A stretch of 64,000 bases of DNA from Callaeas wilsoni (taxonomy: Eukaryota; Chordata; Aves; Passeriformes; Callaeidae): NCBI GenBank assembly GCA_013398955.1, contig VWPU01004148.1:124001-188000 (forward strand). The letters run 5' to 3'. Shown here piece by piece: positions 14,831 through 28,900 of the stretch. How positions within the stretch are numbered: position 1 is the stretch's first letter; each line of letters begins with the position of its first letter. The position numbers and the translations under genes were made by a program. Under the pieces are notes generated by a model that was not told the DNA's origin, searched no databases, and was given only the letters and a program-made list of their open reading frames with translations.

Positions 14831-14844
14831 TTTTTTTTTTTTTT
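14831..14844. repeat. T homopolymer of 14
   Basis: An uninterrupted T run sits inside a pyrimidine-rich patch, preceded by AAGCTTTTC and followed by CTTTTATATAG. It is a simple repeat with no associated element. Confidence 0.6.
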
Positions 14845-17800
14845 CTTTTATATAGAGAGATGAAACAGTCTTTTCCATAAATTCTACCATAACAAATCCA
14901 TCTTTAACTTCATGTAGCCTTCTAGTGGGTTTCCAACATATCAGAGAATGCAAACTTATCAAGAGTTCAGTATGGTTGACAGTCCTTATTCTGTAAGTTA
15001 GAAGGAACAATCTAAATTTGACACATATGAAATGGAGGGAAGAACAATAGGAATAGGCAAGTGGCCTTACAATCATAGACAGAGAAGAGTATATCGCAAA
15101 CTAAAGGAAAGAGATAAAGAGCTGATTTGACTGGAAAAGAGAAAGAATGTGACTCCTACTGTGAATTAGAAGACAGTAGTTCTGCAGAAAGGCAGGGAAC
15201 AGAGCTGAAAATGATTTATCCTGAATTAGGCCAAATCTAGTTTTCTTGGGTCAACTGATAAAATCTGAACTAGGATGGCCTATGATTATACACTTTTTAT
15301 TTTTAAAATTAATTTCTGGGTTTATGTAATAATTGAAGATATCATGGTTAGGACATGTATGCTTCAGCTGGGATGGTACTTTAGCATAAAACAGTGCTGG
15401 AAAATATATATGCTGAAAAGTAAATAGGAGTTTGGCCGTATTAAACATCTAAAGAAAATATTTGAATTTAGATATCCAAGTTCAAAAAAAGTGTGTGTTT
15501 AGTTCATAATTCTTGTACAATCAGTAAAAAACTGAAACACTAGAGAAACTATGAGAACTGCAATTTCACTATTCACTTTAAATTAACTACTCATAAAACA
15601 TAGGGTACACTTTAAATCTCAAGACTGATACAATGTAGCATATAAAATGTCATTGACATCCATTAAACTGTAGAACACAAAAGTCTATATTTAGCTTTGC
15701 TTGCCTTATATACTTATAAGGAAAAACAATAAGTTTTGACTAGAAGGCCGTGAAAAAATATTGTTCAATGAGCAGTACAAGCACAGAAATTCCAATATTT
15801 CTGTAATAAAATTTCTATTGAGACCCAAGTTCTCTATACGTATCTTATTTTTATATCATTAATGCAATATATTTTTATTATATGTCATATATTAAAGATT
15901 ATAACATAGCCTGCAGCCCACGGCCTCAAAGAAATAAAATTGGTGGATTGATGCAAAGATAAAACCAAGGTATTCTTATGTATATGAAAGTGTTTCAGAC
16001 TGAGTTTTGCACCCATTTCACTCCTCAGCCATAAGAACAGTTCATGCCATTTATTAGGAAGATGCTTCAAACCAAACACAATTCAAAAGTTTAATTTTTT
16101 AACTTGATCTTCTTAAATGTATAGTAAATTTCGTGGTTTTAAAGTTTGCTGAGTTTTTTTCTTTTTTTGTTGTTTTGGTTTATTTGGTAATTTTTAAATT
16201 TCTCGTCTTTAGGAATGGAGGATAGAAATACAGACTTTGAAATAAAGTAAAAGTCATCATTCAGACTCTATATATAATCGCAATTGTGGTTGAACTCCCC
16301 TTTTTCAGGCAGGGTTAGGTGTGACTTCATTAGAATTGTCTTATAAAGGTTTCCTGGAAAACATTATAGTAACTTCTACTTGGGTTCCTATGTTTTGTAT
16401 CTCAGTTTCATATTGGAAACATAAATAAACTATAAACACATATACCCAAGAGTCACTATTTTTTAATTTAAAGTTCAATTCTTAGTTCAATATGATGAAC
16501 TTTTATCTTAAATAACCTTGGATTAGGTGTACTTCTATAACTTCTTTATAATTGAGGGGGTTTGGAGTTCTGTAGTAGCCATTTAATTGCTAATGTAATG
16601 TGTCTTTAATAAATGACTATTTTTTCTAAATTCTGGAAGGTAGTTTAAAATATCACGAGCTATTTTCTGGTCTGATTTTTACACCAGTATTTGTTTCTTG
16701 AAGTGTATATATCTTCTAGTGATATAACATTTAGAGCATCGACCCACATTTTATCTGCATTTCTTCTAACTAGAATAGCCTGAATGAAATCAACATTTCG
16801 AGTAACAATCATAAAGGAAGCATTTTTTATATTTTTGTAGTATTTGGTATTAAAAACACAAGCCTGGATTTATTTTTTTTATTGTTGTCCTCAGCCTTTA
16901 TTTTTTTAACTTTAGGAAACAACTTCTCCTATGAGTTAACACAGAAATATGTGAATTTTGGCAGCTGAAAGTGGGCAATGCAACAAGTACTTAAGTGAAG
17001 GCAATTATCATAATATTCTATTTGACAACGTTAAGGTAAGTATTCAGATGTCATATCTCCATTTTATATTTCTCTACTCCTCCATTCTTTCCTATGATTT
17101 TTGAACAATGAGGGAGTTTTGCTCTGTGCTCAGCTGATTCTTGAAACAAGGCACTATTGCCGTTTTATGAAACCGTGATTTGCCAGCTCAGATTTCAAAT
17201 CGTACAAACAGAAATACGTCTGGAGGGATACCAGTGCTTTATGGATTTGATCTTAAATGTGTAAAATATATTTTAAAGGAGTGATCTTTTGGAATATCAT
17301 CCAAAAATAGGAATCAGCGAAGATGAAAATATTCTTGTTTCTCTTTCCTCTGCTGCATTGTCTCAGATGTGGCAAATTTTCCTCAGATTTCACGCATCCT
17401 AATTTTCAAGTAACTCTACAGTTAAACCCCCAAACAAAACAAAGTCAAAATAAAAAACTCCACAACCCATTTTCAGAAAAAATCACTTATGTGATAAATA
17501 AAATAATTTATAAATACATATTAAAATCATAAATTAATGGAAGAATTTTTTTTTACATTGAATGGAAAGGTTAACTTATTGCATTATAAAGAATACAAGT
17601 CTTTTATTTATGTAAGTAAAATTATATGGAAAGACTAGACCTTCAGTAGCTGATTACATGTAAGCTACCTCCTCACTTGCCCTGTGTTAGAAATATGGAT
17701 TATACTCAAAGCAGTATTTTGAGAATCTGAGGATTCTCTTGAGAGTTTTGAGATATACTTAAGCTAGTTCAAACTAGAAAAATTGACCCTTTTTAAAGTC

Positions 17801-20800
17801 ATCTCCTCCTGTGTTCTACACAAACACAAGCAAACTTCCATTTCTGGGCAACATTCTAAAAGAAAGTCCTTCTGTCTTCCTTCGTTACAAACAGTTTACG
17901 CATGCTTTTATTCAGTATAATAATTTTCTCATTCATAAAGGTATAAAAGCAATGAAATACATTTCTAGTAGCCCATCAATTTCCAAACTGAAAATTTCCA
18001 TAGAATGAATGATGCTTTGTTTAACTGTTTTATCTTTAATCTTGTTGATTAAGAATTACAGTTCTCTGCTGTAATTACACCAGAATGAATTTCATGAGGG
18101 CCTTTCAGTGTTTTTAATATAGCTATAAAAACCCACTGATTTTTCACTCAATCCCTGTGAAACCTGAGAAGTGCAGTAAGAGTAGGAGAATCTGCAGAGC
18201 AGTACAGAGATGATTTCTCTATGCTTTACAGCAGAATTAGGAACCCTGTTGAAGAGTTACCTACCTACAGATAGGTTCAAACACCTGATCAAAGAATTCT
18301 GCAGAGTTTTAAAGATAAAAACTACCAAAAAACACAGAGAAAAGTGAACTTTATATGACCCCTACATGCTCTAAATTGGTAGTTTTCTGATGTTTAAGGT
18401 TTTCAGCTATTTAAAAGTGCTAACATTACCAATAATTTTCTCCTTTAAATACAGAAATCTAAAAGGTCAAATGTCATGCAAAAGTATTTTCTGTTGTGGA
18501 TGAAGTTCAGAAAATGTGAACTTATGATTGCAAATACAGCTCCAGCTCTTTCTTATTTCTGTGAATTTTTACTCCTGACACTTACAGTATACAGCTAATG
18601 GGAGTGGAGTTCTCAAAACATTTTTAGTGATCAGAACTTTTGTTCATAGATTTTCCTGAAAAATCTATTCACTTTCTGCTGCTAGAAAACAGCCTTACAT
18701 CTAATAAACATTTCTGCTTGCCCGAACATCTCAGCTATCTAAACACTCAGAATGATCACAGTCAGTGGTCTCTCGGAATTCAAAGCATATTTTCCCCTGG
18801 ATCTTTAATTCAACCATACAGTGTCTTGTAATGCTTTTGTGTTGAAGAGAAGCCAGAATGCAACAAGAAACTTATATTTCGGTGCTTTCTAAGATATAAA
18901 AGGAGGACAAAGGTATTTCAAAATAAGATAATTTATTTCATAACAATGATAAAAAGGTACAGAAACAATGAAACAAGGAAATACAGAGCACTGGAAAAAC
19001 CAGCATTGGAAGACTAGATTTTTCTCCTTTTTTTTTTTCCCCTTTCCGAATTGCAGTAGGAAAGTTTAAATTTTATAAATTACCTTAATGTTTTAAAATA
19101 ATTGTCTAGGTGGTTACTTTTGCATTAGTTTTGTTTATTATCTAGCCTAAAGGAAATCGGATCTGATTCATGTATGCCTGAACTGTAGTGCTAGTTTTTC
19201 AAGTTTGAAAGGAATGATATCTCTTATAAAAATAATTGATAAGAGTGAGGAAAGAAGTCAATCAGGTGTTCAGGCCCTTGGGCTTTCTTTTTCAGACCCC
19301 AGAATTGCAGAACACAGTGCCCTCGTAAGTGCCCAACATTTCCACCAGAGCTGTGACAGGACATATGTCGATCATCTTAGTATGGAATTACAAGCAAAGG
19401 ACCCAGCACTGTCAGGGACATACTTTTTAAAAGAATAAGGCCTCTCAGTGTAGTAGAGACACCAATTTGTCTGTGCTGTTTTATGAGGAAACAGTTTTTA
19501 TCCCTTCATCACATGGACCTATTTATACCTTGGTCTTATAGTTTACCCATTCTGGAACAAAATTACAGTCTCATAAAATAGTGCAGTGGTATTCTAACTA
19601 CATAATTACAATTCAATGTGAAATAGAGTAGACTGCTATTAAGAAGAGATTGTTTTGTTTAATTGCTGATTATAAAATAATATTAAACACATCCATTGAT
19701 ATAACATTTATAGGCAAAACATTGCAAAGATATGTGTAAATAATATACATTTAATAATTATGAAGCGTATTTATGTTGGTTTTTTAAAAATTTCTTAGGT
19801 CCTGATAAATGTTTGGTATTCTTTTTCTGACTATATCATAGCCTCTATTAGTGCCATGAGGATAACTTGTTTCTGTAAACACTTGAGGTAATTTTACTGT
19901 CTGTATCCTCCCTTCAAAAATGCTCTGCTGCAATTTTTGTGCTAGATTATTATCCTCATGCATAGTGTAAAGACTTATTTGATGAAGGCTGGATGAATCT
20001 CACAACATCAAGGCTGAGTTAAAAGAGATGGAATAAGTTCCCAAAATGTTAATGGTTACCTGCACTTAACAGAGAATACTCCAACAGTGAATGTAATGAC
20101 TAGAGACCTTACCTTCACAATGTTTTTTAGCCCTAGTTAGGAACCTGATTACAAATCTTTATTTCTTTGTTCATCTAGGAAATACAAATATTGAGAGAAA
20201 ATCAAAGTAAAAACTACATCAGAAGTTTGCCTTGAGTTTTCAGAGAGATTGAGTCACCATCATAATCATGATATAATTCTCTCCTCCCATTTAATAAATG
20301 CTATAATTTAAAATTTAAAATAATATATGTACCTTCTATATAAAAAGTAGAAATTCTAGGATGCCTAAACTAACAGTTAAACAGAAATTCTGATAATAGC
20401 TGATTGCCTTTTCAATAAACCATGAGTTTCTGTTAAATTAAATTTGATTATACAGGATTCTATCAGTAATCTTGCTGAATTTTAGCTTGTGTCCCATATT
20501 CATAAGCCGTATTAAATGCAGGTATGGCAGCTGCTCATTTAGTTGACATAATAAGAATTGAGCCATTGAACTCCAGAACTAAAAGCAAAAGCTATTACAT
20601 TACTAGCAAAATGGTCAACATGTTATTTCTAGGGGCTATAAGAAGTTATATCCTCTGCGTAATGGCTCTGAGGGGTACTTACAGTGTAGTCTCACTAATA
20701 AAATCCCTATTTCCTTTGTACAAACCAAGCTCAAAACATTGGAAAATAGATCTACAACAACTGTAACAGAAGCTTAGATGCTTAGTACACATGTGGGAGC

Positions 20801-23770
20801 TTATGCATAGACACGTAAACTTATGAGTTTAAACCTGATGTTGAATTTCAGGCAGATTTTGTAACTGTTAATTCTCTAAGGCAGAAGAGAATTGAGGGTT
20901 TTGCTGAGCATTCAGTGGCCTCTGTAAAGCTATCTGAAGCCATGAGATATTCCCTTGCCCAGCTGATAACATGAGAAGAGATCTCTGTTAGTCAAACTGA
21001 CGTTTTCTGTTATATCTCTGAGGGGCTTTCAGAGACAGTTCAATGAAATTCTCCTGTCAAGAGGTAATCTGCTGCAACAGAAACTAGATAAACTTAGCAG
21101 TTGTACAGAGAAGGTGAGGACTTAATTTAAGAGAAAAAAAAAATATCCTTGTCTAGAAACCCAAACAAGGTTCTAAGAAAACAGGAATGTGTGATTTAAT
21201 GAAACATGGGAGAAAGCCCTATGGAAACAAAGTTTATGATACTATGCTATATATCCTTGGGTTAGAAAAAACTGTCTCGAACCATTTCCTCTATATTCAA
21301 AAAGTATCACAATCTTTCCAAAGAGCCCCATAACTACAGATTTTTAAAAAGAGTGGTAGGAAATTTACTTTCCTTCTACAGAGCACTAGACTACTAAGAG
21401 GTATTCAGGTGATAAAGTGTGCTTATGGCAGACTAAGAAGCCATATGTCTCAAGCAAGCATGAAAATTGTTTCCTTCTCTTTGCTATCTTTGTGCAATGG
21501 ACTACTACTATTTTCTTCAATTCAAGCGAATTCCCCTTTTCGGGAGGGTTGTCTGATATATTTTCACTGTATCAACAAATACTTTTACCATTTCAAGAAC
21601 CTGTTTTTTGGATAAAAATAAGACCTATGCAGTAATATAGTCAACATAGGCTGCCTGCCTCCTCCCATTCTGACACCTCAGTAATATTTGAACTTGTTGA
21701 TTAGTGAAGCCTAATTTCAGACAGAAGTAGAGACCTTAATGCTCTTTTGCTTGTTGTTGGCTAGGTATCTGTGGTTGATCCTGCTTATTTCCTGAAAGGC
21801 ACCATCAGCTGTGGGCCCTTGAACATCCAAGCAAGTGCATTTATTTTCTTTCTCTGCAGTTAGGAATTTCTATAAATGCTTCTGGGATCTTTGACTAACC
21901 TTTCCTTACTCTTTTTTTCCTTCTCTTTTTTAAATTACCTCATGATGTCAAGTTTAGGAAGTAGGAAAAAAATCTATTAAAGATGTGAACACAAGTATAC
22001 AAGTACCTTGAATTAAAAATTGTTCCACTTTGAACTAGTATAAATTAGAAACTTTAATTTGAAATCCATAAATATGAACAGAACAACTAAACTTTGCAAA
22101 TAGGTGTAAAACTGTTAACATTTTATTACTAGTGAGTACAACTAAATAGAGAGAAACTGCAGCTCAACCATCAGAGCTGAAGTAGAGGTGGCAGGAGACA
22201 AAGAGTTTAAGCAGATTTTTGTTTGTAGTTTGAGAATGTTTGATATGAACATTGCTGGAAAAGGCAGTAAAAATAGGATCCTTTAAGTCACTTGTGAGTC
22301 CTCAAAATCAGCAACAGGATACATGTCCTATAGGCAATACCATTTGTAAACTACTTCTGTGGGAACTATTCATAAATAAAATGAGTAGCGTTCAGAATAA
22401 AAATAATGAAAATGACGCTTTTTCTCACTGAACTTGCCAGCTGGAAGGAAGGATCAGCTAGCAGGCCATCTATAACACAGAGAAGATAGAGGTAACCGTT
22501 AATGACAATAAATGTATTGGGACCTTTTTGGAGGTTTTAAGTGCCAAGAGATAATCTGCAGCTCTCCTTAACTGCAGGGAAAAAAGGATTCAAGTCAATG
22601 GGGAAAAAGGACTTGAAAATGTTGCACTCTGTTCATTGATTTAAATTCTCAGATGACCATGCTGGAAAAGGAAAATTGGCACAATAGAAAATAAAAACTA
22701 CAACCTCAAGAGGGCAAGCATTTATCCCTAACAATAATCAGAAAGCACGGACAAGAAATTTTCAACAATAAAATTAAATATAGAGCTATTGAAAAATCAA
22801 ATAAGGCTTTAGAGTTTACAGCAGTGACCCTATTTCTTTTATAAAAACGTTTGGAAGCTGCTCTGTGCTTAAATATGATAAATGATTCTTTGTAAGTTAC
22901 AAAATTTCAGCGTCCACATGTAAAAGCCCAAAGGGACAATAGCAGAGGCAGAGATACAGCTTTTATACTGTGTGCAAATCTCATGCAAAATATAAAGTAA
23001 GGATTTAAATCCTTCTAAGATAAAGCTTTCAAAAGACCAGAGTTTCTTTCTCCTTTATCACACATTATGGAAAGGCAGAACTTTGAAGAATTAAACCAGC
23101 ACAGAGCAAAAAATTGAGTAATATAATCATCTGATTTCAAAAAACAGCTTTGAGTTTTTTCCTAGTAAATAAAAATAAAAACAATCTATGCGAGAAAATA
23201 TGAAAGTTTAAAGGAAAGTAATAAATACAATTGTAGGTTTGAAGACCCTTAGTGTCATAGAGAGAGGAAGTAATTGTTAAAAGATCTTTTACAACGTAAT
23301 TTTTAAAATCTGTTTATGTCCAAAGGTATTGCTCCATTTCTGTTGACTTGTTTTCAGAAGTGTTCTCCCCTTGAAGAAAGTGAAATTGTGCTAATTATAT
23401 ATGTATATGCACACACATATCTGTACAACTGTATTAAAAATATTCCATGATATTGTAATAATTTCGAATTTACAAGTAACACATTTGACTAGTAGCCATT
23501 ATTCCTATGCTTCTATTAAATTTATCACATTAATACATATATAGGAGAGTGAGTTTTGGTCTACCCTGCAATATACAATTTGAGATTTTTATGGTACATC
23601 AGCATGGGGGGGTTTATATTTCATTGCAAATTCCATGCAATCAGGAAAAGGTCATCTTTCCTGTTACCAAAATAAAACTATACTTCCTATGTCACATTCA
23701 ATAGGACATAATGTACACCAAAATGCCATGTTAGGTAATACCACCATTTCCTACTACCCACCTGAAAGTA

Positions 23771-23913
23771 AATAAAAAAAAAGGAGAAGGAAAAAGAAAA
23801 AAACCAGAAGTAAAGAAATAGGAGAGTCAAGAGTATAAACAAAAAGAGGAAATATTATTTGAAAAAATGGGAAATAACACTAAAAAAAAAGAAAGAAAAA
23901 ACCACAATCCTGA
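23771..23913. repeat. Purine-rich low-complexity tract
   Basis: The plus strand is almost wholly A and G for about 140 bp, with A runs broken by GG, GAA and GAGG. It gives lysine-rich nonsense frames only. It is a low-complexity region rather than a recognisable transposon tail. Confidence 0.65.
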
Positions 23914-24679
23914 ACCTCAACCAGGAAAAGCTTGTTTTCAACTAGCTCAAAAAACCTGGCAGAGGTTTTCTGGGGAGAGGGGAATTTTTTCAATCTTTTT
24001 TTTGTTTGTCTAACTACATTTGTTTAACTGATAAAGTAGGTACTTCTGAAAATCTTTCCTTGCTTTAAAGATTCGACATCTCTATATTTGGTTTATTTAA
24101 GTATTTTCAAGTGGCTAGATATTACTACTTATGCTCCTGTGGCTATGGAAAATAATACTAATTTACTAATTGATTAACAAAGTCTATATAAAATGTTACT
24201 AGCTGGCCTTTAATCATCCCATGATGGGTAACACAGTAATGATTCATTTCACTTATATTATTGAGTATGTTAATCAGTTGTAATAGCTTTCCTGCATTCC
24301 AGAATTTGTTCAAATGCAAGTCATTGTAGTTGTATATTCTTTGGACATTAACTGCTATGCCACCTAACTCACATTTTGTATTGTGGTCAGGTCACATGCA
24401 AGACGATAAGCAAAGAATTCTCCTTGAAATGAGAAAACCTTAGTGGATTTCTACCTTTCTCTTTCTGGTCATCCATTAATCTCTTGGACCACTGAAACAA
24501 AAAGCATTCACAAAGATCATTCCAGAATGAAGAGGATCTGAAAATAAAGACACATTTACAAAATTTGGAATGAATAATGACCACATACACTTTGTGTAAA
24601 CCTATGACATATGCTAACATTATAAACCAAGACATTGGCACTTATGAAATTAGATCTTCCCACTTTGGAGACACAGGAA

Positions 24680-25060
24680 ACCAGAAATTATGATGACCTC
24701 AGACCAATTATACCAAGAGGTTATTCCAGACAGAGTCATCTCTGCAAAGCCCTACTGCTTCGTGCCAGAGTCAGAAATCTGACCACAGCACAGACCTGAG
24801 GGTATATGAGCAGAGGCTGGTGCCCCTCTTTGAAATCTAATGCTGTCCTCCAGCTACAGATGCCTTCTCTCACTCCTGGCAGGCTGCATCACCTGGAAAC
24901 TGGGAGGAAACAACCATGGCAGTGAAATAAATCTCCAGGGCATGGCACAAGTCAGGGTGAATGGTCCAGCTGCCATCAGGTGTCAGTGCTGCAATATTTC
25001 TGTGAGTCACAGTCTGTTTATGTAACACTGTCAGACATGCTGAAGCACTGACAGTAAGAT
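24680..25060. other. GC-richer block of unknown origin
   Basis: This block is visibly richer in G and C than the DNA on both sides. Examples are the patches around 24740-24830 and 24840-25000, with words such as CTCCTGGCAGGCTGCATCACC. The longest open frame is 61 codons at 24840-25025 on the plus strand and shows no domain I recognise. It could be an eroded retroelement, an untranslated exon or a diverged duplicate. I cannot assign it. Confidence 0.35.
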
Positions 25061-25831
25061 TCTTAGAAGATTAAAATAATTACTGTTTTAATACAATTGC
25101 TGTTATTATTATTTTTTCTGAAGAAGGGAGCTACAGAAAAGTACTATTAAGAAGTTCTTGCCAGAATCTTGAAATTTGTTGCTACACTATGCATATGCAT
25201 CCCTGATATTATGCGGTTGTCTGCTGGATTAGGTTTGGATCCTGTGCTGTTCATTGGAATTTCATTTTTGCTTTTAGTCTGTGACACCACTTGGAAACCA
25301 CTTTCATAGGTCACAGATCTCAGAAAACAGAAAGCTAGCAATAAGACTGTGGGGTATTTTTACCCAAAAATCAAACCAAGAGTTTAGTTTTTTCATCAAG
25401 ACAAAACTGCTAGCAGCTTTTCTTCCTTTGCTGTGTTCTCTCTTTCCATATTTACAGCCTTGTATGGTCTGCTGAACAAGCGAACACGCTGCAACAAACC
25501 TCAGCTGTAAAAAATGTCTTTTCTCAGAGCTGGTTGGGACATTTTGGTTGCTGGCACAATTTTATCTGTCTTTCCCTGCTCTCTTCCTCCTTCATTTAAA
25601 TAATACAATAAATGACTATAAATAAAAATAGAAGTCTCCTATTATACCTTATTATGTTGTTAGCAGTGACAAGCATCTATTTTCTTAGAGCATTTTCTTT
25701 TAGCACCTTGCCTAGAAGATTTTCTGAAATAGGATGGCTTCCTTTAGTCTCATGGAATCTTTGGAGTTTTGTATCCTGTTACACCTGTTTAACTGGCCTC
25801 TTTTCTGAATATTTTGTTGTTTAAATAGCGC

Positions 25832-25844
25832 ATATATATATATA
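25832..25844. repeat. Short (AT)n microsatellite
   Basis: About six and a half AT units are followed by ACACATAT. It is too short to suggest more than ordinary slippage. Confidence 0.7.
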
Positions 25845-26155
25845 CACATATTTCTCGAAATGCTACATTAATAGCATTTACACAGGTATCAGTAAGGTAT
25901 TATACCTTATTTGCATGTAGCGTATTGTAATGCCTGGTATCAGACCAAGCACAAGTGCCTTTTGTGCTGAGCAGGAACTGAATGAGGCTAAGATTCCTTA
26001 GCTCAGAGTAATTCCCATATAAGCCACCATACAGCATATGTTCTTCCACTGTGTGCTCACTGCATGGGAAAAGCAACCAAGCATCCATCCTCAGTGAATA
26101 AAGGCTGGTACTAGTTAACACGGCAAGAAATTTTCAGGTGGTGAAAATCTCTGGC

Positions 26156-26171
26156 AAAAAAAAAAAAAAAA
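26156..26171. repeat. A homopolymer of 16
   Basis: An uninterrupted A run is preceded by CTCTGGC and followed by TATTTATGG. No upstream element explains it as a retrotransposon tail. Confidence 0.65.
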
Positions 26172-28876
26172 TATTTATGGTGGAACAAAACAGCCAAGCA
26201 CATAAAAAAGAGAAAGGCTCATTTGTCACATGTCTCCATTATTGAAATCTTCTGTCAAGTCAAAACCAGGAGAACTTCTTGCATTGACAAGTGAGTAATG
26301 ACAGTATACAGCAATCCTGATGCCAGGGGGGAGAAAAAATCAACCACAAAACCAAAGCAAACAAAAACCCCCCCAATCCAATCAATAAAGGCATGCACAG
26401 GAATCTGGAAGCTTTAATTTTCTCTTGGAAGTTTTAGGCTTTTTCTCTTACACTAGCTGAGCTACAGATCAAACCAGACTACTTATCCTGCTCTGTACCT
26501 TAAATGTTACCTGTAGGTAGAATTTGTCTGGAAATTAAACGGGAAATAATCCGAAAAATCTAAGAAAGTAAACAAATTTACTGTGAATCTCCTATCCCTC
26601 TGTCTTCTAACTGTCAAACAGAAAGCTAATTCTGTAAGTTAAGTGCAAACAGTAGGTAACTTTGAAATCATCATGCTCTTATCTCCTCATCCCATGCTGA
26701 GCTCAAAGTCATCAATTATATGTCTGCATTTTATTTGAAGAAATTTCAAACTTTCTCCCTATTTTTTATAGACAATGCTGATGACAACATTTTTAAATCA
26801 TGTTGAGAAACCAAAAACTGAATACATAAAGTATATGAGTAGCTATATGACAAACTCAGGACAAAATTCTTCTCTTACTTGGAATGTGTGTGAGTAAGCC
26901 TTGAAAATTGCCCAGTTTTCACCTCCATGTTTTGATTTTGCCTATTATGTGATAAACAAATTTAAAGTGCAAAACTTTAGTGTTTTCATATATATATAGG
27001 AAACTGAAAATCAAACAGTTTCAAAAGGAAAATAATCTACCTGTCTTGGTCATAACTTGTCAAATTTTCAGTCAATTTCAGCTGAATAAATGTAAAAGAC
27101 GTGAGTTGTCACACTGTTGGTCCCCCTGCTTTTGCAACACTAGCAGAAGAAATCTTATTAAGTCTATAAAATAAACTAATAGAGAAACATTTCTATATTG
27201 CTTGAGTCTTAAACAAAAATTCTGCTTTTAAATTGTATTATTCTTCTCCAATGTCTGTGCTTTATAGAGCTATTGGTATGATTTGTATTTGTTCTGGGCA
27301 CGCCTTCCCACTTGAAAGAGTGCCTATGAGGAATGCTTAAGCCGTGTGGAAGGCACAGATTAAATCTCATCAGTACTGCTGAGTTTAAAAGCAAGGATCT
27401 TCATGTGTTTTTTCTGCTGTCTATTCTCATGCTGATTAAGAAATATTTTCATAATTTTACATTCTCTTCTGGTGTCATGTTACTCTCATGGATTTTACTG
27501 GACAGGTTACTGATTAAGAAAACTCAATCTCAGAATATAGAATACTGATATATAAATGGTTTTATTGATTTTTTTTTCATAGGGATTTTTAAAAAAAGCT
27601 CAAGCAAATTACATAACACACAAGGTATTATAATGAAGTACATTAAATTGTAGATGGATCTACAAGTCTTTCCTGTTCATTAAAAAAATTTTAATGAAGC
27701 TTAGAGTAGGTTATTATTCAACATTTTGAGAATACAGACTATGCTCAATTAATCTATTTACTTCTACCATGTAATTGCCATTCTTTCAATTATGGAATCT
27801 ATGGAAAAAAAATCTATGAAAAATCAACCTTAAAATGTTTTATGGTTACCTTTATATTAACGCTTCTTTATATTCCAATTTCTTCACATGTAAATTGATT
27901 CTTATCCTATTTACAATGATTTTAAAATTCGAAACTTTTACCTCTACATTGAAATGAAAGTAAAATATTATTTTGTCATCTTCAAAGAAAATGTTTGTTT
28001 GCTTGTTTTTTGTTTTTGTTTTGTTTTTGTTTTAATATTTCTGGATCTTGTGTGTTATTTAATCATGCTGGACCATCTAAGGGCTGTCATGCTCCTTACA
28101 AATCTCTGAATAAGGTTACTGAAGTGTTACAAAAAACGGTTCTGCAGTTTGAATATGTGCTATATTTCTCATCTTAACAATTTTATTACAAAGGTCAGTA
28201 CTGACTAAATAACTTGAGAAATAAGGTGTTAATAGAAGTGCACACGACAGCAGCAGCTCAGTCTAATCTAAGACTGGAAAATATGAAGGATAGCAACGAT
28301 AGTTTGAAGGACAGACAAGGGAGTTATTTTTAGTGTTACACTTTTAAGTCTGAAATTATTCTTTTTTTCTCAAATCTCAATGTCTAACCTATGCTAATAA
28401 GAAAGATCATTTATAATGAAGAATCTGAATATTAAGAGAAAATTAGATTAAAAAAATAGATGGATGCTGCCATATGCAAACACTGCATATTACTAGATAC
28501 ATGGTTTCAGAGAGCAAAGATAAGTATTTTCTGAATTTTGTATTTAGAAAAGATGAACATTTTTGTTTCCCAGTTAAAGACTTAGGAGATCACAGCCACT
28601 TTTGATGATCCGTGGATGGTCTAGACATGGAGTAGTGAGGCAAAATATTTGCCTGTGTCTATACTTCATTCTTTGTGATCACTAACTTTTGATATTTTGC
28701 ATACTATGACTGAGATATGAAAGATAAATAGAGAATTAATAGTTTTAAATGCCATGCAAAAAAAATATTTCTTATGGCTAAAAACCCCAAGTGAAGAATA
28801 AGGGATCTTTGGTGACTTCAAAGTAAAATAGAACTCAAAAGCATATGTTCCCCACTGAAATAAGATTTCAATTTCT

Positions 28877-28900
28877 AAAAAAAAAAAAAAAAAAAAAAAA
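28877..28900. repeat. A homopolymer of 24
   Basis: This is the longest pure A run in the window, flanked by ATTTCT and TTAAAAAGTT. Bird CR1 elements do not end in poly-A, so a CR1 tail is unlikely. A processed retrocopy would need an identifiable body upstream, and I see none. Simple slippage is the default explanation. Confidence 0.75.

Noticed and set aside
16285..16322. Possible CR1 scrap (TGAACTCCCCTTTTTCAGGC, then AGGGTTAGG)
   Set aside because: Only about 30 bp loosely resemble the CR1 CCCCCCTGCTCAAGCAGGG region, with several mismatches and no flanking support.
28877..28900. Poly-A tail of a processed pseudogene
   Set aside because: No open or recognisable gene body lies upstream and no target-site duplication is visible, so simple slippage is more likely.
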